Positions 8,411-15,674 of a stretch of 21,988 nt of DNA are shown here, piece by piece. The stretch is from Gammaproteobacteria bacterium (GTDB lineage: Bacteria > Pseudomonadota > Gammaproteobacteria > Steroidobacterales > Steroidobacteraceae), in the NCBI GenBank assembly GCA_005877965.1, contig VBNP01000063.1, positions 1 through 21,988 on the forward strand, in the 5' to 3' direction. Positions within the stretch are counted from its first letter, which is position 1. Every line of letters begins with the position of its first letter. The position numbers and the translations under genes are program-made. The notes beneath the pieces were generated by a model. That model had not been told where the DNA came from and ran no database searches. It saw only the letters and a list, made by a program, of their open reading frames with translations.

Positions 8411-9625
8411 TCAGGGCGTGGCGGCGGCGGACGAGGCGTCCGCGGCGCTGGCGAGAGTGCTGCGGCGCTCCTGCTTGAAACGCGTGCCGTCGGGGGGATT
8501 CAGCATGAAGTAACTGCGCACGCCGCCGGCGATCGCCTCCGCCAGGCGCGCCTGCTCCCGGGCGCTGCGCAGGCGGCGCTCTTCGGCGGGATTGGAAATG
8601 TAGGCGGTCTCGATGAGCATCGAGGGAATGGAACGGGACTTCAGCACCACGAACCCGGCGCGCTGCACCTGCGCCTTGCGTATTTCACCGACGCCCTCGA
8701 GCGCGCTCACCACCCGCTCCGCGGCGCTGGCACTCACGCCGATGATCTCGTTCTGCGCAGCATCGATGAGCACGGGCTCGAGGGCGTCCTGGTCGTCGGC
8801 GCGCACGCCTCCGACGAGGTCGGCCGTGTTCTCGCGTTCCGCCAGCCAGCGGGCCGCTTCGCTCGAAGCCCCGTGGACCGACAGCACGTACACCGAGGCG
8901 CCGGTAACGCTGCGGTCGGCGATCGAATCGGCATGCACGGAAATGAACATGTCGGCGCGCGCGGCGCGCGCCCGCGCGATTCGGTCGCGCAGCACCAGAA
9001 ACTCGTCCCGGTCGCGCGTCAGCATCGCACGCATGCCGGGTTCGGCATTGATGCGCTCGGCCAGCGCCCGCGCAATGGCGAGCGTCACGTCCTTCTCGCG
9101 CGTGCCCCCCTGCCCGATGGCGCCCGGATCTACGCCGCCGTGTCCGGCGTCCACCGCGATAATGACGTCGCGAGCGCCCTCCCCGGGCGCGTGCAGGGCG
9201 CGCACGGTCTTCGGAGGGACCTGGGGCGCCTGCGCTGGCTCGCCAAGGCTCAGCACGAGCTGATGGCCCTCCTCGCCCGGGGCCCAGGCGCTGTGCGCAG
9301 GCAGCGGAGACTTCAGTTGCACCACGACCCGCAGCGTCCCGTCCGGCTGGGTGCCGAGGCGCACGTCCGTCACGATCCCGGACGCCGCCGGCACGCGCAC
9401 CTCGCTCGCCAGGTGCGTCTGCGGCAGATCAATGACCACCCGGTCGGGGTGATCGAGGGTGAAGAGTTTGTGCGTCGCGCCCTCACTCAGATCGAGGGTG
9501 ACCTGAGCGGAGTCCGCGCTGGTGGAGAGGTGAATGCCGCGCAATTCCGCGGCGCCGCTCACGGAAATAGCGCCCAGGCCGAGCAGACCGGCAGCGAATC
9601 CTTCGCAAAAGGTCTTTCTAATCAT
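8411..9625 (-). CDS. amiC: N-acetylmuramoyl-L-alanine amidase, AmiB/AmiC type
   Basis: This periplasmic zinc amidase cuts the bond between muramic acid and the stem peptide to split septal peptidoglycan between daughter cells. The 404-residue protein begins with a signal peptide (cleavage probably near residue 25, after VSGAA), then an AMIN domain (about 28-130) that targets the septum, a Pro-rich linker and an Amidase_3 domain. Zinc and catalytic residues are visible: His162 (AGHGG), Glu177, His231 (SVHAD) and Glu339 (IETAYISN). The segment SEAARWLAERENTADLVGG matches the autoinhibitory helix that EnvC- or NlpD-type activators displace. No LysM repeat follows; the tail is a short Ala/Ser stretch. 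It occupies the position of amiB in E. coli, so amiB is an equally fair name. Confidence 0.93.
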   Translation of the reverse strand: MIRKTFCEGFAAGLLGLGAISVSGAAELRGIHLSTSADSAQVTLDLSEGATHKLFTLDHPDRVVIDLPQTHLASEVRVPAASGIVTDVRLGTQPDGTLRVVVQLKSPLPAHSAWAPGEEGHQLVLSLGEPAQAPQVPPKTVRALHAPGEGARDVIIAVDAGHGGVDPGAIGQGGTREKDVTLAIARALAERINAEPGMRAMLTRDRDEFLVLRDRIARARAARADMFISVHADSIADRSVTGASVYVLSVHGASSEAARWLAERENTADLVGGVRADDQDALEPVLIDAAQNEIIGVSASAAERVVSALEGVGEIRKAQVQRAGFVVLKSRSIPSMLIETAYISNPAEERRLRSAREQARLAEAIAGGVRSYFMLNPPDGTRFKQERRSTLASAADASSAAATP

Positions 9626-9651
9626 TGGGTTCGCAGCGCTAGCTGCCAGTT

Positions 9652-9680
9652 AATCTACGGCCTTGGCGTGTCCTTTTCAA
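9652..9680 (-). promoter_or_regulatory. Sigma70-type promoter of amiC (and probably mutL-miaA)
   Basis: TTGAAA (9675-9680) and TAGATT (9652-9657) on the minus strand are 17 bases apart, placing the transcription start about 20 bases before the amiC ATG. It lies in the 85-base gap after tsaE, one of the larger gaps in this run. Confidence 0.5.
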
Positions 9681-9710
9681 CTGCCGTGCGATTTCAGTGC
9701 GCTTTCCGAT

Positions 9711-10190
9711 TCAGCCGCCGACGCGCGGCCCGCCGAGCTGTGCGAGCCAGGACTCCCCCAGCGTCGAGCGCGCGGCCACCTCGATGTCATGGCCCGCCTC
9801 GCCGATCGCAAACGCCACGGTCAGATCCGGGGGCGGCAGACGCGTCCCGCCACGCTCGGGCCATTCGATGAGCCAGACGTGACCGGTCCGCGCCCATTCG
9901 CGCAGGCCGAGGGACTCGAGCTCCGCGGCGTCCTGCACGCGGTAAAGATCGACGTGCACGACGGTGAGTGCGCCCGCCGGGTACAGCTCGAGCAGCGTGT
10001 AGGTGGGGCTGGGCACGGCCTCCGCCACACCCAGTGCGCGCAGGAAGCCGCGCGCGAAGGTCGTCTTGCCCGCCCCGAGCTCACCGGTCAGATACAGCAC
10101 GGCGAGCGCCGCATCCGCGGCCGGGCGCAATCCGGCCAGCCGGCCGCCGAAGTCCTCCGTGTCCCGGGCGGTACGGGCGTGCGTGCGCAT
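9711..10190 (-). CDS. tsaE: tRNA t6A37 synthesis ATPase TsaE
   Basis: TsaE (YjeE) works with TsaB and TsaD to transfer the threonylcarbamoyl group to A37 of tRNAs reading ANN codons; its ATPase resets the complex. The 159-residue protein shows the P-loop GELGAGKTT (36-44), SPTYTL (61-66), HVDLYR (79-84) and the EWPE motif (109-112), all family hallmarks. It starts 8 bases after nnr and precedes amiC, exactly as in E. coli (yjeF-yjeE-amiB). The conserved core is complete; only the last 20 or so residues are variable. Confidence 0.97.
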   Translation of the reverse strand: MRTHARTARDTEDFGGRLAGLRPAADAALAVLYLTGELGAGKTTFARGFLRALGVAEAVPSPTYTLLELYPAGALTVVHVDLYRVQDAAELESLGLREWARTGHVWLIEWPERGGTRLPPPDLTVAFAIGEAGHDIEVAARSTLGESWLAQLGGPRVGG

Positions 10191-10198
10191 CGGCAGCC

Positions 10199-11680
10199 TC
10201 AGAGGTTGACGCAGTTGTGCAGCTCGCGCGCCAGATCACTCGCCAGCAACCCGCGCTCGCCGCTGCGGGCCGCGGCGTCGCCCGCCATGGCGTGCACCAG
10301 CACCCCGACACGCGCCGCGATCCAGGGGTCGTGACACTGGGCGAGAACGCCGGCGATCGCGCCGGTGAGCACATCGCCGGTGCCCGCGGTCGCCATGCCG
10401 GGATTGCCCCGCTCGCACACCCCCGGCGTGCGGCCGGGGGCTCCGACCAGCGTGCCGGCGCCTTTCAGCACGATGGTGCCGCGGAAGCGTTCGAGCAACC
10501 GATCGAGCGCCGCCAGACGATCGCGCTGAATCTCCTTGGCACTCAGGCCGAGCAGTCGCCCCGCCTCCCCGGGGTGGGGCGTGAGGATCCAGTCCTCGCG
10601 CGCCGGCGCGCCGCCGCTCTCGGCGAGCAGATTCAGCGCATCGGCGTCGATCACCAGCGGCTTGCCGCTGGCGAGCACGGTGTTCAACGCGGCGCGCGCC
10701 CACGGCGAGCGCCCGAGTCCCGGTCCCACCGCGATGACGTCCGCGTGGCCGAGCGCCTCGGCGAGCACCGCCTCACCGCTCAAGGGCAGACAGATCAGCT
10801 CAGGCCGACCGGCCGCGATCGAGGCGACGTTCTCGGGCGCCACCGCTACGGTCGTCAGTCCCGCTCCCACCCGCAGACACGCCTCGCCCGCAAGACGGGC
10901 GGCTCCCGGCATGCCCCCGCCGCTGCCGACAATCAGGACCCGCCCGAAGTTGCCCTTGTTCGCCGAGCGCGCTCTGCGGGGCAGGGCCGCGTGGATTTCC
11001 GCCTCGATGATGCGCGTCAGGCGTGGCGCGGGGTGCGCCGGGGGTGCGGCTGCCAGCTCCAGATCGTCGAAAAACACCGTGCCGGCGTACTCGGGACCCT
11101 CGCCCACCAGGAGCCCTGTTTTCAGGCCCACGAACGTCACGGTCGCCTCGGCGCGCACCGCCTCCCCGAGCGCCACACCGGCATCGCCATCGAGCCCCGA
11201 GGGGACATCGAGCGCAAACACCGGCCGGCCGCTCGAGTTGATGGCGCGAATCACCTGCGCGAGTTCCGCGTGCACGCCCCCCTTGAGCCCCGTACCGAGC
11301 AGGGCATCCACGATGACTTCGCCTGCGGCGAGCTGCTCGGCCGCAAAGTCGTGCGCGGCACCGCCGCTGGCCTTGAAGTCCTCGTACGCCCGGCGCGCGT
11401 CGCCGCGCAGTTGCTGCGGAGGGCTGGCGCTGAGCACGGTCACCGTGAGCCCCGCGGCGTGCGCAAAGCGCGCCAGCACGTAGCCGTCACCGGCGTTGTT
11501 GCCGCGGCCGCAGACGATGACGATGCGGTGCGCCGTCGGCCAGCGTGTGCGCAGGTAGCGCAACGCCGCTTCGCCGGCGCGTTTCATGAGCGTGTAGCCC
11601 GCGATCCCGAGCTCATTGATCGCGTAGGCATCGAGGGCACGCACCTGCGCGGTGGAATACAAAGCGGTCGGCAACGCCAC
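10199..11680 (-). CDS. nnr: Bifunctional NAD(P)HX epimerase / ADP-dependent NAD(P)HX dehydratase
   Basis: Nnr repairs hydrated NADH and NADPH. The N-terminal half is the epimerase (NnrE, YjeF_N fold) with CGRGNNAGDGYVLAR (from residue 57), DALLGTG and DVPSGLDGD. The C-terminal half is the ribokinase-like dehydratase (NnrD) with NKGNFGRVLIVGSGGG, the GPGLGRS and VIDADALNLL segments, TPHPGEAGRLLG, and the anion-hole signature NPGMATAGTGDVLTG. The 493 residues fit the fused two-domain form. The start is GTG (11678-11680); an overlapping ATG slightly upstream is in another frame. It is divergent from queG across 32 bases and begins the minus-strand run. Confidence 0.97.
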   Translation of the reverse strand: MALPTALYSTAQVRALDAYAINELGIAGYTLMKRAGEAALRYLRTRWPTAHRIVIVCGRGNNAGDGYVLARFAHAAGLTVTVLSASPPQQLRGDARRAYEDFKASGGAAHDFAAEQLAAGEVIVDALLGTGLKGGVHAELAQVIRAINSSGRPVFALDVPSGLDGDAGVALGEAVRAEATVTFVGLKTGLLVGEGPEYAGTVFFDDLELAAAPPAHPAPRLTRIIEAEIHAALPRRARSANKGNFGRVLIVGSGGGMPGAARLAGEACLRVGAGLTTVAVAPENVASIAAGRPELICLPLSGEAVLAEALGHADVIAVGPGLGRSPWARAALNTVLASGKPLVIDADALNLLAESGGAPAREDWILTPHPGEAGRLLGLSAKEIQRDRLAALDRLLERFRGTIVLKGAGTLVGAPGRTPGVCERGNPGMATAGTGDVLTGAIAGVLAQCHDPWIAARVGVLVHAMAGDAAARSGERGLLASDLARELHNCVNL

Positions 11681-11681
11681 C

Positions 11682-11699
11682 GGGTCATTATACTGACCC
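11682..11699. promoter_or_regulatory. Bidirectional promoter core / palindrome between nnr and queG
   Basis: GGGTCA (11682-11687), a 6-base TTATAC centre, and TGACCC (11694-11699) form a perfect inverted repeat. Its centre reads TATAAT on the minus strand (11687-11692) and TATACT on the plus strand (11689-11694), so two -10 elements overlap on opposite strands. Neither side has a convincing -35. This would start queG with a leader of about a dozen bases and nnr almost at its GTG. The palindrome may be an operator or just the symmetric -10. Confidence 0.5.
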
Positions 11700-11712
11700 C
11701 GGTGGTAGCGCC

Positions 11713-12783
11713 ATGACGGGACCGGCCTCCCTTGATTTGCACGCGCTGCGAGGCGAGCTGGGCGAGCGCGCCCGCGCGCTCGGCTTCGATGCGCTCGGCG
11801 TGGCCAGCATCGACATTCCCGAAGACGAGCGGCATCTGCTCAAGTGGCTGAACGACGGCTTCCACGGCGAGATGCACTACATGCAACGTCACGGCGTCCT
11901 GCGCAGCCGCCCGCAGCAGCTGCACCCCGGCACGGTGCGCGTCGTGAGCGCGCGCATGGATTACTGGCCGGCCGCGGCGCGCGACGCACGAGCGGTGCTC
12001 GGTGACCCGCGGCTCGCCTACGTGTCGCGTTACGCTCTGGGGCGCGACTACCACAAGACCCTGCGCCACGCTCTCGGCACCCTGGCCCGGCAGCTGCAGC
12101 AGCGCATCGGACCGTTCGGCTACCGGGTGTGCGTCGACACCGCGCCGGTGCTCGAGAAGGCCCTCGCCCGCGACGCCGGGCTCGGCTGGATCGGCAAGCA
12201 CACCAACCTCATCGCGCGCGAGCGGGGCTCGTGGTTCTTTCTCGGTGAGATCCTGACGGACCTGCCCCTGCCGGTAGATGAGCGCGCCGGCGCCCACTGC
12301 GGCAGCTGCCAGGCCTGCATCCCGGCCTGCCCCACCGGTGCGATCGTCGCCCCCTGGCGGCTGGATGCGCGGCGCTGCATCTCCTATCTCACCATCGAGC
12401 ACCACAGCGCCATTCCCGTCGAGCTGCGCAAGGCGATCGGCAATCGCATCTACGGCTGTGACGACTGCCAGCTGGCGTGTCCGTGGAACAAGTTCGCGCG
12501 CGCGGCGGCGCACCCGGATTTCAAGGTGCGCCATGGCCTGGATGCCGCGGCGCTCCCGCAGTTGTTTCGCTGGAGCGCGGCGCAGTTCGAAGAGCGCATG
12601 CGTGGCTCGGCCATCTACCGCATCGGCTACCAGCGCTGGTCGCGCAATCTCGCCGTGGCGCTCGGTAATGCGCCGACCACTGCGGATGTCATCCGGGCGC
12701 TCGAGGAACGGCGCGCGGACTCATCGAGCCTGGTGCGCGAGCACGTGGAGTGGGCCCTGCAGCAGCACCGCTCCGCCGCCTGA
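11713..12783 (+). CDS. queG: Epoxyqueuosine reductase
   Basis: QueG reduces epoxyqueuosine to queuosine at position 34 of tRNAs for Asp, Asn, His and Tyr, using a cobalamin cofactor and two 4Fe-4S clusters. The 356-residue protein shows YRVCVDTAPVLEK with the active-site Asp142, then GLGWIGKHTNL. The ferredoxin-type cluster motif is CGSCQACIPACP (Cys196, 199, 202, 206), and Cys222, Cys249, Cys252 and Cys256 (YGCDDCQLACPWN) supply the second. A helical HEAT-like C-terminal region follows. It is the only plus-strand gene of the conserved left part and is divergent from nnr, as queG (yjeS) is in E. coli. Confidence 0.97.
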   Translation: MTGPASLDLHALRGELGERARALGFDALGVASIDIPEDERHLLKWLNDGFHGEMHYMQRHGVLRSRPQQLHPGTVRVVSARMDYWPAAARDARAVLGDPRLAYVSRYALGRDYHKTLRHALGTLARQLQQRIGPFGYRVCVDTAPVLEKALARDAGLGWIGKHTNLIARERGSWFFLGEILTDLPLPVDERAGAHCGSCQACIPACPTGAIVAPWRLDARRCISYLTIEHHSAIPVELRKAIGNRIYGCDDCQLACPWNKFARAAAHPDFKVRHGLDAAALPQLFRWSAAQFEERMRGSAIYRIGYQRWSRNLAVALGNAPTTADVIRALEERRADSSSLVREHVEWALQQHRSAA

Positions 12784-12787
12784 AACG

Positions 12788-12810
12788 GTGCTGCGCGAGC
12801 TCAGCAGCGC
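12788..12810. terminator. Possible hairpin between the convergent ends of queG and panC
   Basis: GTGCTGC (12788-12794) can pair with GCAGCGC (12804-12810), a 7-base stem with one G-T pair and a 9-base loop, inside the 33-base convergent gap. There is no T-run on either side, so it is at best a weak or Rho-assisted bidirectional terminator. Confidence 0.3.
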
Positions 12811-12816
12811 GACCTG

Positions 12817-13668
12817 TCAGGAACGGCTGACTTGCACGTTGTCGATGAGCCGCGCCTTGCCTAAGCGCGCGGCGGCGAGCACGACCAGCTCACGTGCCGC
12901 GGGGGCCGGTGCGCCGAGGTCCGCAGCCTGGCGCACGGCGAAGTAGTCCGGGCGAAACCCGGCACTCTCCAGTGCCAGCAGGCCCGCGCGTTCGATGCCG
13001 GCGAAGTCCGCGTCCCCGGAGCGCACGCGCTTCGCGGCCGCCTGCAGCGCGGCGTAGATCTGCGGCGCCAGGGCACGCTCGTCGGCCGTCAGGTACTGGT
13101 TGCGCGAGCTCATGGCGAGGCCGTCGGCATCGCGCACCGTGGGTGCGGCGACGATCTCGACCGGCATGCACAGCTCCGCCACCATGCGCCGGATGATGGT
13201 CAGCTGCTGAAAATCCTTCTCGCCGAACACCGCGACGTCGGGCTCGACGATATGAAACAGCTTGGCGACCACGGTGCTGACGCCCTCGAAATGGCCCGGG
13301 CGGAACTCGCCCTCCAGCATGCGCGACAGGGCGGGCACCTCGACGCGCGTGGCGCGCTCGGGGCCATGCGGATAGATCTCGTTCACCTCCGGCATGAACA
13401 TCAGGTTGCAGCCGGCGGCGGCCAGCATGCGCTCGTCCTCGCGCGGCGTGCGCGGGTAGTGCGCGAAATCCTCGTTCGGGCCGAACTGCATGGGGTTCAC
13501 GAAAATGCTGGCCACAAAGCGCTCGCCGCGGCGGCGCGCCGCCTCGATGAGGCTCACGTGTCCGGCGTGCAGGTTCCCCATGGTAGGCACGAAGGCCACC
13601 CGCCGGCCCTCACGGCGCCAGCCGCGCACGCGCTCGCGCACGGCGGCAATCGTGGTGACGGTCTCCAT
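12817..13668 (-). CDS. panC: Pantothenate synthetase
   Basis: PanC condenses pantoate with beta-alanine using ATP, the last step of pantothenate (vitamin B5) synthesis. The 283-residue protein has the nucleotidyl-transferase signature PTMGNLHAGH (28-37), FVNPMQFGPNEDF (from 56), GEKDFQQL (149-156) and MSSRN (186-190), so all substrate and ATP contacts are in place. It begins one base after the panB stop, an arrangement that implies coupled translation of consecutive pathway enzymes. panD, which makes beta-alanine, is not in this window. panC is the last gene of the pcnB-folK-dgk-panB-panC run and converges on queG. Confidence 0.98.
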   Translation of the reverse strand: METVTTIAAVRERVRGWRREGRRVAFVPTMGNLHAGHVSLIEAARRRGERFVASIFVNPMQFGPNEDFAHYPRTPREDERMLAAAGCNLMFMPEVNEIYPHGPERATRVEVPALSRMLEGEFRPGHFEGVSTVVAKLFHIVEPDVAVFGEKDFQQLTIIRRMVAELCMPVEIVAAPTVRDADGLAMSSRNQYLTADERALAPQIYAALQAAAKRVRSGDADFAGIERAGLLALESAGFRPDYFAVRQAADLGAPAPAARELVVLAAARLGKARLIDNVQVSRS

Positions 13669-13669
13669 G

Positions 13670-14494
13670 CTAAAAGCAGTGTTCGGGCGCTGGGTATTCG
13701 CCCTGCTTCACGGCGCGCACGTACTGTTGCAGCGCCTCGAGATTGTTGCCCGTCCCGTCCATGAAATTGCGCACGAATCGCGGCTTGCGCCCGGTGGTGA
13801 TATCGAGCACGTCGTAGGTGACGAGGATCTGACCGTCGGTATCGGGGCCGGCGCCGATGCCGATGACCGGCACCTGCAGCGCCGCGGTGATCGCTTTGCC
13901 GAGTGTCGCCGGGATGCACTCGAGCAGCACGATGTCGGCACCGGCCGATTCCAGGCTCCTCGCCTCCTCCAGCAGGCGCGCCGCGGTTTCGCGCTCGCGC
14001 CCCTGCACGCGAAAGCCCCCGGTCTTGTGCACTGACTGCGGCTTCAACCCCACGTGCGCGCACACGGCGATGTCGTGGCTGGCGAGGAACTCCACGATTT
14101 CGGTCTGCTTGCCACCGCTCTCGAGCTTCACCATCTGGGCGCCGCCTTGCTGCATGAGCCGCACCGAGTGCTCGAGCGCCAGAGCCTGCGAGGGGTAGCT
14201 CATGAACGGCAGGTCGGTGATCAGGAACGGCCGCTGCAAGGCGCGCGCCACCGCGGCGCTGTGATAGACCATGTGATCCATGGTGACCGGCACGGTGGTG
14301 TGGTGCCCCTGGATCACCATCCCCAGGGAATCCCCGACCAGCACCACGTCCACGTCCGCGGCGTCGAGCAGCACCGCAAAGCTCGCGTCATAACAGGTCA
14401 GGCTCGCGATCTTCTCGCCGTCGGCCTTCATGCGCGCGAGCGTTGCGAGCGTGACCGGCGGGCGGCTCGCATCGCGTTGCAGGTGCGTGTACAT
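13670..14494 (-). CDS. panB: 3-methyl-2-oxobutanoate hydroxymethyltransferase
   Basis: PanB transfers a hydroxymethyl group from 5,10-methylenetetrahydrofolate to ketoisovalerate, giving ketopantoate, the first dedicated step to coenzyme A. The 274-residue TIM-barrel protein shows SLTCYDASFA, VGDSLGMV with metal ligand Asp55, Asp94 in LITDLPFMSY, MVKLESGG (Lys123, Glu125) and the catalytic Glu192 in LLECIP. The GIGAG segment that follows completes the active site. It lies 17 bases after dgk and one base before panC. The use of a folate cofactor fits with folK in the same run. Confidence 0.98.
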   Translation of the reverse strand: MYTHLQRDASRPPVTLATLARMKADGEKIASLTCYDASFAVLLDAADVDVVLVGDSLGMVIQGHHTTVPVTMDHMVYHSAAVARALQRPFLITDLPFMSYPSQALALEHSVRLMQQGGAQMVKLESGGKQTEIVEFLASHDIAVCAHVGLKPQSVHKTGGFRVQGRERETAARLLEEARSLESAGADIVLLECIPATLGKAITAALQVPVIGIGAGPDTDGQILVTYDVLDITTGRKPRFVRNFMDGTGNNLEALQQYVRAVKQGEYPAPEHCF

Positions 14495-14511
14495 GCGGGA
14501 GCGAGTGTCAG

Positions 14512-15168
14512 CTAGATCGCGCGGCTGCGCAACGGGTTGTAGTACAGCCGCCCGCGGCTCATGCGTCTGATGGTCGCCAGCAGCTCGTCGTAGTCGCGTT
14601 GGTTGGCGATCGGGTCGATGGAAGCGGCATTGACGATCAGCAGCGGCGCGGCCTGGAATTCATGGAAGAAACGCGCGTAAGCCTCGTTCAGGCGCTCCAG
14701 GTATTGCCGGTCGATGTACTGCTCGAAATCGACGCCGCGCCTGGCAATGCGCTCGAGCAGCACCTCGACCGGGGCCTGCAGGTACACGACCAGATCGGGC
14801 TTGGGGGCCTGGATGTCGAGCCTCGCGTACAGCTGTTCGTACAGGGCGTACTCGGCGTCATCGAGTGTGACGCGCGCGAACAGCCGATCCTTCTCGAGCA
14901 GGTAATCGGCAACCCGCACCGGCGCGAACAGGTCGGCCTGCTTGAGGGCGGCGAGCTGCTGCGCGCGCTGCAACAGGAAGTGCAGCTGCGCCGGCAGGGC
15001 GCCGGCGCGCGGGTTACGGTAGAAGCGCTCGAGGAACGGGTTCTGCGCCGCCTGCTCCAGCACCCCCTGCGCCGACAGGCTGACGCACAGGCGGCGCGCC
15101 AGACTCGTCTTGCCGACGCCGATCGGACCCTCGACGACGATGAACTGATGGGCTGCTTCGCTGCTCAT
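14512..15168 (-). CDS. Deoxynucleoside kinase (deoxyadenosine/deoxyguanosine kinase-like)
   Basis: This 218-residue P-loop kinase of the dNK family (PF01712) would phosphorylate deoxyribonucleosides for salvage. Visible motifs are the P-loop GPIGVGKT (14-21), NPFLERFY (43-50), the DRL form of the E/D-R-F/S substrate motif (94-96), the LID arginines in RIARRGVDFEQ (140-150) and a C-terminal DYDELL segment. The ATG at 15166-15168 gives the family-typical beginning just before the P-loop; a longer frame upstream (to 15258) overlaps folK by about 90 bases and is out of keeping with the family. It is placed between folK and panB, a frequent order in high-GC gammaproteobacteria. Which base it prefers cannot be read from sequence. 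Confidence 0.92.
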   Translation of the reverse strand: MSSEAAHQFIVVEGPIGVGKTSLARRLCVSLSAQGVLEQAAQNPFLERFYRNPRAGALPAQLHFLLQRAQQLAALKQADLFAPVRVADYLLEKDRLFARVTLDDAEYALYEQLYARLDIQAPKPDLVVYLQAPVEVLLERIARRGVDFEQYIDRQYLERLNEAYARFFHEFQAAPLLIVNAASIDPIANQRDYDELLATIRRMSRGRLYYNPLRSRAI

Positions 15169-15172
15169 GCGT

Positions 15173-15661
15173 CTACAACGGAGCCAGGCCCTCGGACGTG
15201 ATGCGCCCGGCGAGCTCGGCCACGCGGCCCAGCCCGGGCAGGTCGAGATCCGGGGCAATGTCCGCCAGAGGATACAGAACGAAGTTGCGCTCCACTATCC
15301 CGGGATGCGGCAGTGTGAGTGCCGGCTCCGCGCGTTGCTCGCGCGCGTAGGACAGCAGATCGAGATCGATGATTCGCGGTCCCCAACGCTCGTGCTGCGC
15401 CGGCCGGCCGAGCGCCGCCTCGAGCGCGCGCAGCGCGGCGAGCAGCGCCGCAGAGTCGAGCTGCGTGAGCACGCCCGCGACCGCGTTCACGAAGTCCGGC
15501 TGCGCGATCGGTCCAAGGGGGCGCGAGCGGTACAGGCGCGAGCTCGACACCAGGCGGGTGAGCGGAATCTGCGCCAGCTTCGCGCAGGCCGTCAGCACCT
15601 GCGCGCGCGGCTCCGCCAGATTGCTGCCCACCCCGATGTAGGCGGGGCGCCAGATCTCCAT
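15173..15661 (-). CDS. folK: 2-amino-4-hydroxy-6-hydroxymethyldihydropteridine diphosphokinase
   Basis: FolK (HPPK) moves pyrophosphate from ATP to 6-hydroxymethyl-7,8-dihydropterin, the step before dihydropteroate synthase. The 162-residue protein begins with AYIGVGSNL, the family's first strand, and carries the signature RWGPRIIDLDLL (92-103) with the magnesium-binding Asp99 and Asp101, then LPHPGIVERNFVLYPLADI. It follows pcnB by 13 bases and precedes dgk by 4, so it is surely in the operon. pcnB-folK adjacency is common in gammaproteobacteria. All catalytic elements are present. Confidence 0.98.
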   Translation of the reverse strand: MEIWRPAYIGVGSNLAEPRAQVLTACAKLAQIPLTRLVSSSRLYRSRPLGPIAQPDFVNAVAGVLTQLDSAALLAALRALEAALGRPAQHERWGPRIIDLDLLSYAREQRAEPALTLPHPGIVERNFVLYPLADIAPDLDLPGLGRVAELAGRITSEGLAPL

Positions 15662-15674
15662 GGCTGCAGATCCG

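Noticed and set aside
8138..9871. Very long plus-strand open frames opposite amiC-mutL, and similar ones at 6653-8047, 9968-11716 and 1335-2828
   Set aside because: These are antisense frames kept open by high GC; their translations are Arg/Ala/His-rich without motifs, and the opposite strand encodes clear proteins.
12784..12816. A strong intrinsic terminator between queG and panC
   Set aside because: The hairpin is modest and neither side has a T-run; kept only as a low-confidence feature.
15169..15258. A 30-residue N-terminal extension of the deoxynucleoside kinase
   Set aside because: It overlaps the end of folK, has no family resemblance, and the P-loop lies at the normal distance from the ATG at 15168.
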